Assembly: GCA_020650975.1 (NCBI GenBank)
Contig: JAIPMN010000123.1
Location: 6,896 to 70,895, forward strand
DNA: 64,000 bases
Direction of reading: 5' to 3'
DNA from: Apostichopus californicus
Taxonomy: Eukaryota > Echinodermata > Holothuroidea > Aspidochirotida > Stichopodidae
This document shows positions 36,601 to 51,600 of the stretch, one piece after another. The notes under the pieces are model-generated. The model ran no database searches. It saw only the letters and a program-made list of their open reading frames with translations, and was not told the DNA's origin. A program made the position numbers and the translations under genes. Every line of letters starts with the position of its first letter. Position 1 is the stretch's first letter.

Positions 36601-39600
36601 TTCAGTGTGAATCTTCAACACTCATTTCACTGCAAACATCTTACTGCAGCATCTTTTTTCACTGAGACCTTTAATTAGTCTAATTGGACATTCTGAATAT
36701 CTGGAAATAATTTGGAAAGACAGAACCTCCAGGAAAAGTACAAGTTATGAAGAACTTTCAACAAATTTAAGCTTAAACTGAAATTGTGGGGCCAATAGGG
36801 AATCATGTACAGTAGCTGTCACACTTTGTATACTAGTTTTGAGTCTGAGGATTGTGAATTTTGTTTCTGAAGTTCTAATATAAAATAGCTGGAAATACAA
36901 GATCATGGTTATGACTCGTACAAAACCTGCTTAACTAGACAATTTTGTGTTTGGTTAGCAATTTGAGCATTTTTACGAAGCATTTTGCTGTGCGATGGCA
37001 GATTATGCACTGGGCCAAGACTGGATGAAAGTAAGAACAGAACAGAGGGCTGTGCATGATATAACTTTAAAGGGCTTTTTTATGCAGAAAACTAAATATG
37101 GCTTCCCTCTGACAAGTTGCCCTATATGCCTCTTCAATCTATAAGACTTCTAGCCATCGCGGTCACATTTGTCATCTTAACTTCATATTACAGAGAGCGA
37201 GAAAATAGCCAAGAGAAAAGAAAAGAGTTATTTTTGTAAAGATATATAAAAAAAAATAAGAATCATCAACTCTTGTTGTGTTAAGTTAGGTAAAATGTAG
37301 CTATCCAATCAAGGAATGAAATTTTAGAGAAAAAAAAAAAAACAAATGATCATGCAAGTAACTGAATACAAATTTCATACTTAACATTTGCTGCGAATTG
37401 TTGCAATGATCGTTTCTGTCAGTTTGTAAATTGCTATTATGTACAGGTTGGGAAATCAGCCTTGATTGTCGTGTAAAACCACCAAGATTATTGATTCCGT
37501 CTGTTTATAGATTGCATGCTCTGAGTACATCTATGTGTGACACTGTCTACTGCAATATTCCCGAGAACTGAGTGTGATTTCACAAATTGAGATCCATTCT
37601 TCATCGAGAGGCCTGGTGCGAGAGTGTAATAACGAAGTTAAAAACGGTTTCGCTTGCGGTAGGCAATTACTGTGGCAGAAGAGTATGTTTCTACAGTATG
37701 TACCCCCTAGAATGTTTGGTTTTCACTTAATTGTCAGGGGTATGATGGGGGAGATTGAGTGGTTTTCTAAAATTCTGCAGTTCTTCTGTGCTAATACTGT
37801 ATATCTCTTTGCTTCGTAAGAAAGTTATCTACCCATTTGGCACCTCCAGAAGATCTCTGGTGTCACGGCATTGAAACAGTGGTCCATTAGGATGGACGAA
37901 TTATGAGTTTTAGAAAAATTAAATAAAAATGCTAAAATTAGACAGCCTGAATGAGGCTCTCAGTCAGTCAGTCAATCAGTCAGACAGTCAGTCAGTCAGG
38001 TCATTTTTTTTCTTTGAGGGGTGGGGGGGGGGGATGAGAAATTACCCTTGACACAACTGACGTTCATCAATTAAACGTGACTGGACTATTTAGTCTACTA
38101 ATATACAGACCATAAGTCAGTTCCTCTGATGCAACACAAAACTCAAAAGTGGGAAAAGCAAAAGACATTAATGGCCTCAAGTGACATCTTTGTGGTACAA
38201 ATTTGTCAAGGACAAATAGAGTTGAATGTCATCCATGGATGCTCAGTTGTATTTTATGAAGTTAAAAAGAACATGTTTTTTTGTTGAGTTTTATAAGTTT
38301 GTTATTGATAAAACCATCACTGAGTTCATTTTCTTTTTTGTTTTTTTATCTTAAAAGACTTGAAATTCTGCCTCTAGGTCAACCTTTGATTTGTCCTCCT
38401 TCTATCATAATTCCTTGAATGAAACTATAAATCATTCAACGTGGCAGTGTTTACCATAAAGCTTGTAATAATAAGATTCATCACAACATGATATTTAGAA
38501 ATCACTTTTAGCCTTGCTGCTGTTGACTCAATACTCCACGGTTTCGATTGGGGGGGAATTTCTCCTGAACATCGGCTGGCTGTCGATTTGACCGTGTGTG
38601 TGTGTGTGTGTGTCGAAATGCCGGGTGATGCTTTGCATGCATGCAAGGTTTAACGCCACTTACATGTGACATTTCGGTGAAATATGAGCCAAATCCATGT
38701 TGGAGAGAAGTGTCCCTACTGGGAAGTACTCTGTGTATACATCTAGATATGATATGTGGTTTTTACTGAAATTAGTGACTCATTTGGGAAATGCTAATTA
38801 GGGGCAAGTTGTGAAACAGTTCCAGGCAAAGGATGCTGAGGAGAGGTAGGGAGGGTGTGTTTCAATGGATATTTGACAATTAAAGGACTGCTGGATGGAT
38901 GGAACGAATGAAAATATGGCATTCTTGATGATTCATCAACTATAATGGATACTAAATGGGTCACATGTATGATTATATTTTCTGATGTTACTGGGAGTTT
39001 AATATTTGATTAATCTGATGATAATTTAAGTAGGTTTTGAGTAATAATAAAATATGATGATGTAATTTTAATAGTTAAGATAAATGAAACAATTCTGCCA
39101 AATGCATGGTAAACTTTAGTATTCTTTTGTAAATTTTATAAAGTTGATAACTCTTAATCAAGGATGGGAGGGGTGGGGGGGGGGGAGAATGCCATTTCTC
39201 CAATGTGTGAAGTTGTTTGTGTTCATATTATTGCTGTGCACAATATGCTTCCGTAAAACACCCAAATGTATGTTAGAGCTCTCAGGTAGATCTATGACTC
39301 ATATTTGCTGACATACATAAAACCTGTGGAGTGTCGTGCACACACACTACATTGTTATAGTGTATAAATACCCGTACACTGACCCGATTCGGAGTGACTT
39401 ACTTCAAACAAAACTACACAAACTCATGAATTGCAAACACCTTGTCTTTTGGCAATCTCAATGAAAAAGAATCATTGTAACATTTCCTGAAAAGACACCT
39501 CTGTTTCTCCAAAACCGTTTTCAAGGAAATGGACAGTCACCTTTAAAGGGGAGGAACAATGCTGTTGAAACCCGCACTCTTATATGGTTTACCACAAGCA

Positions 39601-42600
39601 TCGTTCATTGTGAAAATTAAATAGGGAGTGAAGACTAAGTTCAAAGATCGGATGAGTCTTTCTCTTTAACCCACCCCAAGTCCGGTAGGTCGTTGAACAT
39701 GAGCAAAGTTAGGTCATTGGAAAGGTAACTCATTCACAAATAATAACCCATTTTCAGACTAAGAAAGCGAAAGTCTCAGTAGTGAAACGGCAAGTTGAAG
39801 TTTGGTTTTCTGTTATGAAGCCATAGGAAGCTGAACGTGTTTTTCTCACTTCAGCTCATTGCTGCGTGGAAAAGAGCCAAAGAAATTGATAATTGGGCAA
39901 GTTAACCTACAATAGTTTACAGACCTGTGATAAACATGAATGAAGTGACTCCTCACTTACATGTCTCCTTGACCAGAGCACTCTCATTCCTTGTCTATAG
40001 TCCAGGCCCAGAATTTCACAATCTAAGCCATGATTTTGCAGGTGCTTGAAAAATCTACTGGCTTAAAATCCTATTCCCACTAGCATTTTCCTGATTTACA
40101 GCACAAACATCAGTTACTGAACGTACAGTTTATGCAATATGAGATCGGCCTTAATATATTTGCTGTTAATAAGCAGCAGTATTGTAGCGCTTACAGTATG
40201 TTAAGGATGGTAATCATGCCAAATTTTGATTGTCGACTGTCAACCATTTTGCTAGAAACCACATATTTTTCTTACCCAGTTTTCACAGTTTTGGCGAACA
40301 GTTTCCCTCCTGGAAGAATTTCAGAAGTTAATAATTTCAAGAACAAAGCACATCATATTTCTGCTCAATTTAAGTACCTGTTGAAGGTTGGATAAGTAGC
40401 CAATACACAAGCATTGTTGCAGCCAGTTGGGACAGTTATTTCATATATATTGCACTTTCACGTTCCAAACCACTTAGTATGAGCAGTTTCTATTAGATAT
40501 AGGTTTGGAACTGTGCATACTGCCAGTACGAGTGGTTCAATGCTCATTACAAGGCACAGTATAGAGTGTTGTTAGCATTAAAATGATCCCAAACCTCATT
40601 TTGGGGATCTTGCCCATGTCATCATTGCTGCGAAGAAGATGAAAAGGAAACACCAAGTACCCTCTTTGCCACTGATTACTATTTTGAGAATGTGTAACTC
40701 AAATTTGAGTCATCTATTAAATATGAAATTGTAAGTTAATATCTGTGAAAATTTCTAGATCATTACCATCCTGCATGCTTAGCAATCATTACGGTAATAT
40801 AACTGACGATGCTGCGTTTTGCAGGGCTCCCTGTTTCCTTTTTTCAAACTACAGTTGTTAGAGTGATCAGCATCACTTCCTTGCTGAGGGTATATTTTTA
40901 AGTTATGGCTGGGAAAGATTTGGCACTTTCCCTTCGGCTAGGGATGTCATTAATTTAATAATGGAAAAGCGACTACTAGAGTGAAAACTTGTTTCACGAC
41001 AAAATGGCTGCTCAGAGAGCTTTAAAAAACTTTCAGTAGATTTTGTTTTAATTCATAGATCAACATGCCCCATCTAATATTAAATTGTTTTTAGTTTTAA
41101 ATGTGTAAAAGTAAAATGTGGATTGTAGAATTTTCTCAAGTCACAGGAGTGTTGTATTCTCCTATATTGAAATTAAGAACACAGGGAGTTGTAGTTTTGT
41201 ATACAGAACAGCTGCGACTTATTACAAAGAAGATAGATAGGACTACCTGTATGTATGGATCATCAAGACCGAAATATAGTTGATCACTGATTCTATTTCT
41301 GTCAAATAATTGTTATTGCTTCCTAAAGGATTATATTAAGTATATTATATATACTGTACTGTAAGATACATACTGTAAAGAGTGTCTAAGTTTAGTAAGG
41401 TTTAACTATAGGGATGCAGCACAGATGTGGCAGACATATTAGTTTGTAGGTATATTACAGTATGTACGCTTCTCCTGTTTACAACATGTCCACTCAAATC
41501 ATGCACATTTCTGCATCCTACCCCCTCCCCCAAACTTGGGAATTTTTAGCACTAGGCTCCTGCTAAACCACTTCTGGGTTCATCCCCGCTTTTTCATGAT
41601 TCCAAATTTTTGCTCTCAGGTATCGCACTATGTACCTCACTCCTCTCTGACCTGTCTGCTATTAATATATGCACTCTGTTCAACCTAGGATTCTCATTTA
41701 CTTGTAACTGCCTATAGTAACACATCATTTGTGAAGTTTCAAAGAAAGAAGTCTCACATTTAATAATTTTTGCTCTCAGGTATCGCACTATGTGCCTCAC
41801 TCCTCTCTGACCTGTCGGCTATGAATATATGCACTCTGTTCAACCTAGGATTCTCATTTACTTGTAACTGCCTATAGTAACACATCATTTGTGAAGTTTC
41901 AAAGAAAGAAGTCTCACATTTAATAGCCACATCAATTAGTCACAGCAGGACCTGATATATACAGTATAAATTTGTCAGATCGAACAAGTAAAGTCTCTAG
42001 CAAAACCGGTCATTTCCCAGAACTCTACAAGGAAATACGTTAGGATATGTGGCAATACACAAAGGAAGCTAATAAGTATTATTACCCCTAATAATGTATT
42101 GAGTGAAACTGTTGACGCATACTTTAAAGTTAAGCTATACAGTAGTTAGAAAGATTTTCTCAGTCAGTTCTCCAAATTGCTGATTTACTAAGAGAATGAA
42201 AACTAGTTAATACGATCACCTTAAATTGAAGCGTCACATAAGTACATTTACTTCACACTCCTCTCTTACGTACCTGTATCCTGTCTAAATAAATTTCCAC
42301 TTTCCTATCTACCTAGCAAGCTACATGACTAATGACTAGAAGCACTAATGTACATAGTATCTAACACTGGCTGGCTGTTTCAGTGAGAACACCCCCCCCC
42401 CCTACTCCCGTCTATGCTATGGTTCCCTTTAAACAGATATATACAGAGCCCCCTGTATTCTGTGATATGTGGTGACATTTTGACCTGCTTTCTTTGAAAT
42501 ATTTGGTACAGGAATTCTGATATATTGTAACAAACAAGATCTAGTGGCATTTCAGAAGTCAAATTTTAACAAATGCTGTGAAAACATTTTAATATCTCAA

Positions 42601-45600
42601 TCAGGAAAGAAAAAAAAAGAGAAGAAAAGGGAGGGAAAAAATATAAATAATTGAGGTTGTGCAACGCTGAACATGGACTCGCTGTAAATTTGTTGACTAT
42701 TTTACCTTTTGGGATGATTATTAACAGTCATTTTTGAGAGCAGTACCTACAGTAACCCCCTTCTGTACAGCCCTTTTCTCTCTAGGATTCTTGCCCCCTC
42801 TTGTTACCGTATACTGTTCCCCTTTCACCCCATCCCCACCCACCCCATCCCCACCCNNNNNNNNNNTTCTTGCCCCCTCTTGTTGCCGTATCCTGTTCCC
42901 CTTTCACCCCATCCCCACCCACCCCATCGCCCTTAAAGCTTTACAATTGCAACCTTCACATTACCACTGCTGCTCTTACGTGGTCGCTCTCTACCTGCAC
43001 GAAGACAGAACAAGTGCGTGCAGAATTCAGCTCGTATACAGAGCTGACTGAAGTATGGATGTAATTGCGTGGAGACTGTGTGATTAGCAACCCTGAATCG
43101 TGTGTCTCACATTTGTCGAGTTCTACAGCTGTATGTAGTTTGTTCCATGTATAAATAATGCCAGGACAGCTTGGTAATTCTCCCAAACGACTATCTGTTG
43201 GAGCTTACTGTTTTTGATGATACATTATATAGACTAGTTGTAACTGCCCAGGCTTTAAGCTGCCGCAGATTAGAATGTATCACATTTGCTCTGCGACCAG
43301 GGGTGGTATAAGCAGTGCTGTAACACTGTATTAGTTTTAACGCTAGTGTCGAAGTACAGTAGTAACTGTGTGATCGTGCTCATTAGTCTCATGTAGAAAG
43401 TGGTTTCTCTTTGGAAATGGAAAATTGATTAGCATAAGTCAGACAAGGTGAGCGTTGAGGTGAAGGGCAGTATTGTTATTGGATAAAAATATATATGTGA
43501 ATGGGTTTTTGATGGCACGATGACTGGTGAGACATCTGAGAGAATTTAATCCCTTGAGTATTGGTACTTTTCAAATTTGTGTAATTTATTCATATCAATA
43601 TGAGTTAATGCTATTTCGAGTGTTCGTAATTGTCCTATAACCTACTGTAGAAGGCTGCTCTCAGAAAGTCTTGTCGGACATTTTCCTAGATTTAATGAAA
43701 GTTCTTAAGAGATGTATGTACTCTGAAAATTAGTTGTCTAATTAATATGGAAGTATTTTATGATTTACGAATCGATTGAACATAATTGGGTAAACAATAG
43801 CTGAACCAGCGGGAATTTTAATCTGGTTAAATATCCCCTCTGTAGATTTTATGCCATCACTGTACTAAAATGCAGTAGGTTGGTTCTTTCCTTAATGAGT
43901 TATTCTACAGAATTAGTGCTATTAAATACTAAGAAGGATTTATAATTCTTATCCTAATTATGCTAGGCATATTTGTTTGCTGTCTGCCTACAGTAGATAA
44001 AATAGAGACCAAACTCTTTACATTGTAATCAAGACTCTGATAAAGTATACTTACCAGCAACATTTTTCCTCAGAGACGCCAAAATTGGAGGAAACTTTTC
44101 TCCAAAAAATGTATGAAATCTCTCTCTCTCCTGCTGTAGATCTGTTTTACATGGTGAAACTGAAACAATAAACTAATGATAGGTCTGGCACTGGCAGTAA
44201 AGACTTATAATATATTAAATAATTTCACAAAAAAGTTTCTTCCAGAAATTTGAAAATTATTGTGTGCTTTCTTGTGTCTGTAAGTGTAAGTGTCCATCAA
44301 GTTGACTCTTTCTACTTTTGCTATATTCAGTATTTGTCTGGAAAAAACCCCCCTAAAATCACTCCTTTCTTACCTGTCTCCTGTAAATAAACACTCCTTT
44401 CTACTCAAGCTTATGACAATTGGTGTCATTTTTGCACTGTGGTCCCCTCCTCTACCCCTCTCTCTTCCGGTCACCGCCTTCTACCAAATCTACCATTCAA
44501 GAGTTTCCAAAGTAAGTCTATAGTAAGATTTCTTTGACTTAAGTAACTTAAATTCTACCATGTACTGTAACCCATCGTTGGGAAGTGTGAAGGACAAAAT
44601 TCTAAATCTTCATCGTTCGTAAATTTGTGTACATTTTGTTTTCTCTACACAGATCTGTCAAAGGCCCAAAGAGCTTTTTCTGAGACTTTGGTCAACTTCA
44701 ATTTTGAATGTATAGGTACCACACAGACGGATGATGAAACAGTTATATGTAAGTATCAGCATTTATGGAGCAAATTTTGTTATAATTCATTGCAGCTTTT
44801 TCGTGTCATTCTACCATATCTTGTTTATCGGCGACGTTTTTAAGATTGGTTAATTTATATACTTCATTCCTCTCTCACCTTGCTTCTCTACTTATCCGAT
44901 CTACCTTCCCCTATAAGCTGGTAACATTCCACTCTTCCCCCCCCCCCAGGTGACCCTCTCTAGGGTCACAGCCCTCTTTCTTTGGAATCTAACTTTTAGA
45001 AGTCCTTGACATGATAGTATAAGCTGGTATGGCTTCTCTTGAATCCCTTTGGTGTTATGGTACATTATTTGGGGTAATGATAGTTTTTGTCAGGTGACAG
45101 ACTTTCTAGATTCGGATCGAAGCATTGGTCATTGCTCATTTCTTCACAAATCTTGGTGTTTTCTGGGATGAAAATAAGGGGAATAAAATATATAGCTAAG
45201 CTAAACTGCTAAAGTGACATCCCTTAAAGAACAAAACAAAGAGAGGTATTTAATGTAAAAAGCAAGATATGCATTGAATCCTATCCAGTATTTACTTCGC
45301 TCCTCGCTTACCTGTCTCCCCACAACCTTAGCACCCTCATTCTACCGCGCCTAGAATGTCCTGGTAACCTTTTAACACTGTGCACCCTCTATGACCGGCT
45401 CCTCCGGTCACCGCCCTTCCTTCTCATTCTACCAACCAAAAGTTGTGGGGAGACAGGTAAGCTCGTCACTCGTAAATATCCAAACCAGTAAGTTTTGGAC
45501 TATCCATTCAACATGCAAGCCTTTGATTTAGTACTACAGTATGTCAATGAGTAACAGACACATCATAGGGAGGTTATAACATAGTACACTGAACCCAACT

Positions 45601-48600
45601 TGACAATACAAAGTTTGTGCAACAGTACAAGGAGTGAGTGATTCATCTTAGATCTGTCAGTGGACTTCTGGGATGAAATGTTTGGAGATTTTTTCTATGG
45701 TGTTGTTGTAAGAAATAAAGAATGAGCACTAGAGTTAAGTTTGGAATTGAGAGAGCAATTGGTATGTGCCTTGTGTGAATCAAGCTATGATTGTACAGTG
45801 GTCGGAACAGGTACCCCATGTTGACTTTGGTATGGCAACTGCTCTGGTTACTAAGCAACAAGAGTAGAATTTGTTGACACAACTTTGCAAGAATCCTTTG
45901 TAGTAGAGTATTCAGACTTGCTTAACCAGAACTACTAATGCATTGTATTAATAGCAATGCGGAGACAAACGAATCTGTAAAATCTGCTTCATTGTTGGGC
46001 ATTAAATTTAAAGTGAATTGACTTATTGGTCATACAAACACACACACACACACACACACACACCAGGACAACGATCATAATATTATTGTCCAGACTGGAA
46101 ATTTGTAAGGAATGAATAAATATTAACGTCATCACTATTGCAGTTATATTTTTTATTCAAACCAATGATAGCATGAAATTCTTCCATCTTGATGTCATCA
46201 ACAATGACTGTGGTTAAAAGTGTAATATTTTGATGCAAATATGTTGGCTTTATTTCAACAATTTTGATAAAACACAAAGTATCAGAGCATTGTGAAAGGT
46301 TTCAGTTATAAAGTGCAGTGCATCTGATTAGTGCAAGATTGTGGACCGATTTTCTGGATTGAAAACTGCAGCGGGTTGAATTCTGTCTGTGGGGCCACCT
46401 ATGTAGGACCCCTGGTGTACAGGTAACTGTATATTATGGGTCATTTGAGAAGCAAGGGTTTCAATGTTATCACAGTTATTTTGTCCCTGATGCACAAAGA
46501 AAGTATGAGGTTGACCCTGGAGATGGTCAATGGGGGGCACAATACAAGAATGTTACCACATTACAAAAATGTTTTTTTTAATTTTTTAATTTTTTTATTC
46601 GAGTATAAATTTACAGAGAAATTTATAAATAGGATAAAAATATAACAATATGTATGAACATCAAAAATACAGGTTAAGCCATATAAAAGTTTATGAGATT
46701 AAGATAATAATGAACGATAAAAAGCGTTACAAAAGTTATCAAAATTATCAAAAAGCTACAACAAAGGATCTAAGAAGCTGTCTTTACCAGTTTTAAAAAA
46801 GGGGCTGCTCTGTAATTAAAACAAGTTCTTAAAGAGTAAAAATTCTAAAACATTATCAAAAAGCTACAATAAAGTTACCACATTACAAGAATGTTACCAG
46901 TGTGTACAAGCTAGGTAGATCGAAATGCACATGTATACTGTAGGAGACAGGTAAGTATCGTCATTTGCAAATAACCAAGCCAGGTTTAGGTTTGGGTGCC
47001 CACATTTACTTCGCTCCCCGCTTCCCTATAAGAAAAGGATACTTATCAGGCTGTAATAGGCTGTTGAAACGCTTAGAAATCCTAAAGGATGTCTTCTAGG
47101 TAATAATCCAATGTAATCCGGGCAGTTTTCGAAAGATTTGAATCCACTACGAAAACGCATGAGTAAACACTTTGGATGGTAGAATGAGAAGGAGGGCATT
47201 GACCGCAAGTGGCCGGTCACTGAGGGTGCACAGTGTTAAAAGATTACCAGGGCATACTAGACACGGTAGAATGTGGTGCTAATGTTGTGGGGAGACAGGT
47301 AAGCGGGTCGCTCGTAAATATATAAACCAGTAAGTTTTATCATATATCTAGGTTTGACCTTCTTCATTTTGAAATCCAGCAAGTTTCTATGGTGTGTTAT
47401 GAAGCATCTAACAATACATTAATTATACATGTTGATATAGACACGCACATATTCTTGTCTTTACCCTTGAGAGGTATTAATAATGGATTTCAGGCTAATG
47501 CTACATTGGTAAATATCTGTGTGACTCACAGAGTTAAGCAGAAACACGCTGCACACTGTTGGATGGTGTGATTGATGATCAGCGATTCAGCGAGGTGCAT
47601 TGTATGATAAGTGACAATGTGTTACATGATCATTTAAAGCAGAATACTATACATGTCATGTTTAGTTTGAATTGCCACCAATTGGGATCATTATCTTGAC
47701 CTCTGACCTTTGATAGAACTTTCTATTTGCCTCCTTGTCTCTACAGCGAAATCTCTCAAGGAGTTTGGTAAACTCATCAGTCTTATCGAAGATGAACGGG
47801 ACCGCATGGTAAGTCCATTATCATCTGCAAAGGAAGAGACAAAGTTTATTAAAGAGATCATATTACCCACAGATGTCATGGAAAGTACATGCACTAATGG
47901 TCACCAGTGGTCCATTTCCTTATTAGTTTCATTTAAGGACTGATTGGGTTTTAGAAGATTTGTTGGAGAGGTCACAAAATAAAGAGCAACTAACTGAAAA
48001 TACAAAAGCAAACAAATATGTTAGTAAAATGAAAATGATGAATATCACCAGAATTCATTCCTTGAAGTATGCCATGAGTTGATGTGAGAGTCATTCTCTT
48101 TAAATAGAGCTATTATTAGCCCCCATAGTTTGAAATGTTTAGTAATTATTTATGTACACCCTCTCATTGTTGGAGGATGTGCATTCCATCTCGTTAGATA
48201 AATATCATTAACAGCTTGCCTGCTTGTGCAGCCCATGAAGTGGTTCACTGTTGATTCAACCTGATGGCTCAGTACTAACTTCTGTCATGTATTTTCTGTA
48301 ATAAAATTTCAAACAAGTCAACATTTTGTTGGAAGGAATAATAATCAAAGGATGCAGCAAAAGGAAATATTAATTAAAAATATAAATAAAGAAAAGAAAG
48401 AAAAGCAAGGAAATGAGTTGAGAGAATGTGATACTTCTTTTGAATCTAAACATTTATTCTAAAAATTTTCAGGGTATCAAAGGCAGAGTTTATGAAATTT
48501 ATTGTTTCCTAAATTTTACAAGCATGCTAAAAGTTCTGAAAAACTGACCAAAAGAAGCTTCCTATTGATTTGAAGTCATTTACTTCATTCTTCACTTATC

Positions 48601-51600
48601 TGTAACTGTTACCTATGCACACCTATCTACCTAGCTTAATAACTGGTAACAATCTTGCACCATGCCCCCAATGACCCTATCTAAGGTCACTGACCTCCTT
48701 CCTAATCTACCATCCTAAATCTTTCAAAGTACTTTGAGAAGTCAATTGGGATCAAATAACACAAGTGTCAGGCGTAGGTCCAAATCATAGTTACACCTCA
48801 AGAATGGGGTTGAACCGGGCACTCAGTGTGATCAGACTCGAGAAGCGAGGAACGAGAAGCGAGGAACTAGCAAATATCCAAACCAGAAAGTTTTGGAATA
48901 CCTGTTCGTTGATTGCTTGCATGGGGTCTGATACCAAGCACAAGGTCTAAGGTGAACAGGAGGTCTAACGTAAACACGCAGGAGCTCAAAATTATTGAGG
49001 GCTCCTCTGGAAAGCAGTGCTTCTGCACTTAGCAGGACTACCCTCATTAAAGATGACAATAATATAAAAAAATAAATAAAAAAAACATAAATAAAAAAAT
49101 TAGCATATCTAATGCTGCACACCAAGCACGATCTGACTCGTAATGTAAAAGCAGCCTTAATTTTCAGTGCAGAGAAATTCCATGGAAGTAAAGCTAAAAA
49201 AAAAAATGTGTATAAATTAAAATGTTTGTGAACATTTGTTGTCTGTTTAGCATATTTGGTCTAAAACAGAAGGTGAGGTCAGTGTGTGTACTTTATCATT
49301 TTCATTCCTTTGCTCTGCAGTAGAAAATAATAAGTGGATTTCAATCCTTATATAAATTATATAACAATAGTCGTTTTCTCACCTAGTAACATTAATATGA
49401 CTTTTACCTCATGGTCATGACTCATTATTTCCCTTCTGGGTCAACCAATGTTGCAGCTAATGATAGTTTTGGTGATAGGTTCTTCAGGTCTTCCTTCTTA
49501 CATTTGTGGCATGCCAGCTGATATTTATTTAAATTTAAATTTTCTATCAGACTCCCATAAAATAAACTTTGCTTTGCTTGTACAGTATCTTGACAGCTTT
49601 CATAATACTTTTGCTAATTTCCTGTTAATGTCCTTTAGCTTGATCTTGCAAAGGAACAGCTCATCGTTAGGTTGGAGTATTTCAGAAAAGACCAGATTGG
49701 AAGTGCCAAGGTAAGTGTGTTTCATTCTTTATTATTTGGCTTTTTTTGAAATGCTGATTTGGGACGATTTTGTGAAAATTTTAAGGCCCCACTCAACAAA
49801 GGAGATATTTCAACTTTGTTTTATATCATCTTGTAAATCAAAGGGGAGGTACGGATTTCACACTACAGTTGCATTGCATTCATCTTAATCCTTTATGCCT
49901 CCTTGCATGCGTGTACGAACTTGTTAGGCGAGTCTGAAAATGCCAGTTTCCATGGCAACTGTGGGGGAAGACTCTAAACAGCTATAGAATATTCTTATGT
50001 GTGTTCAATTAGTATAGTTGATGAGTAATAGTTAAGTGGGCGGGTAAAAAGTACAGCCTGGCTATGTGAGGCCATGCGTAGGTTTCTGTGAGGACTTAAC
50101 CAAGAATGTTCTTCTTTCTTGTTACGTTGTTCGAAGGTAAAATCTTTCCAGTCACCGATTATCAGGTTTGTGATGTATCTGAAGGAAATAACCGTTATAA
50201 AGAGACATTTAAAATAGCAGCAAAGCAAAAACACACTTTATATTCCAGATGTAGTAATCCAGCAAAGTAGAAGAAAAATGGAAAAAGAGGAGGGAAAAAA
50301 AAGTATTTCAAAGGTATTTGACAACGTTGGTATTAATTAGTATAGTTAGGGCCAGTTAGAAATCAAACATTTGACTTTATTCTTTGAACATTCTTATAAA
50401 TGAAACATTTTAAAGTGAAAGTTTGTGTTGTGTCTGTGTCACAATCAGGAAGTAAACCATACAGAGTGGCTAAAGGAAAGATTCTTGATGTACCTGGAAA
50501 TTCCATCAAATTTTACTAAGAATTATTATGAATACACGCAAAAAATTTTGATTGTTGTCAATGAAAATATAAAGCAGAGTGGTAAAAGGGAAAAAAATGT
50601 CTTATTTAACTGGAAACTCCACCCACATGGCGGCAATGATGAAGTTGGCAAAAAACTTATAAAAAATCAAGCATTATGTAAAAATCGTGGGGAAACAGAC
50701 TTTCACAGTCGATCTTGAGCTGGGGATCTGAACCGGATCGGATCATTCCCTCGGGATCAACTTTCTATCTAATGTGAAAGCTCTTACACTCAGGATCCGG
50801 CCCCAATATCTTAATCCTCCATCCGTGGAGATCAGATTCGCAGTCATCTGGTAGTCGGCAAAAAATGCTGTGCCCCAATCCATATTGCCTCAACCATTAA
50901 GAAATGTACCTAGCCCTCTGACAAATATGAACATATATGAAATTATGTAAGATCAGAAAGTTCTACTTGTTATGTTGAAAAATCCCTATGGCAAGTAAGA
51001 AGCTATTTATATGTGCATGTTTATCAATTGAACCTATTTCATGTCTTACTGGCTATAGCCAAGGTTCTGCAGACTGCATTAATGATACAGTGTTTGAAAG
51101 CCTTCTCTCCACCTGTGTGTTAGATCCTGAGGATGAAAAAAAATAAAAAATTGCACAGCAAATTCGCTGTATGCCATTTGGAACGGGAATACAAAAATCT
51201 GATAGCTGCACGTAGGATTCACCAAATTTTCATTTCCTCTGAGTTTTATTGCACCCTCCTTCCTAACTGGAAATGATGGGTTAGGTTAAATTAAAGGGTC
51301 GGTGGTGTCTGCCTTCATATATGCAGCTAGAAAGTCAAATACTGGTCATGCTTTATTCAAAGCTCGGCTAAAACTTTTACTAGCTGCCCTTAAAAAGTGT
51401 TTGGCCCCCACCCAGACATTTTCCTTGTCTAATTTTAGCATTCCACAGTATACCTGGGAATAACTGTTAAGGTCAAAACCTCTTGAAAAAGTACCTTTCG
51501 ATGTTTTTGTTTCTAAGCATGGCTTAAACACTCTGAAATTTGGAGGCAGTATTGTGATGAGCTTGTTAAAGCCATGACGAGCAAGTGTACATGAAGAAAG

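Larger units (their letters stand above)
21610..44652 (+). other. GRAF intron 1 (23 kb)
   Basis: No nested gene is recognised. Contents include a hAT-like MITE (26439), tRNA-SINE heads (27749, 31822), a tandem AT-rich repeat (29700-30135), copies of the TTACTTCGCTCC family, a 160-bp duplication (41605), an assembly gap (42857) and small microsatellites. The remaining stretches are AT-rich with chance reading frames only; the longest (minus 28980-29429, 149 aa) has no familiar motif. Confidence 0.8.
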
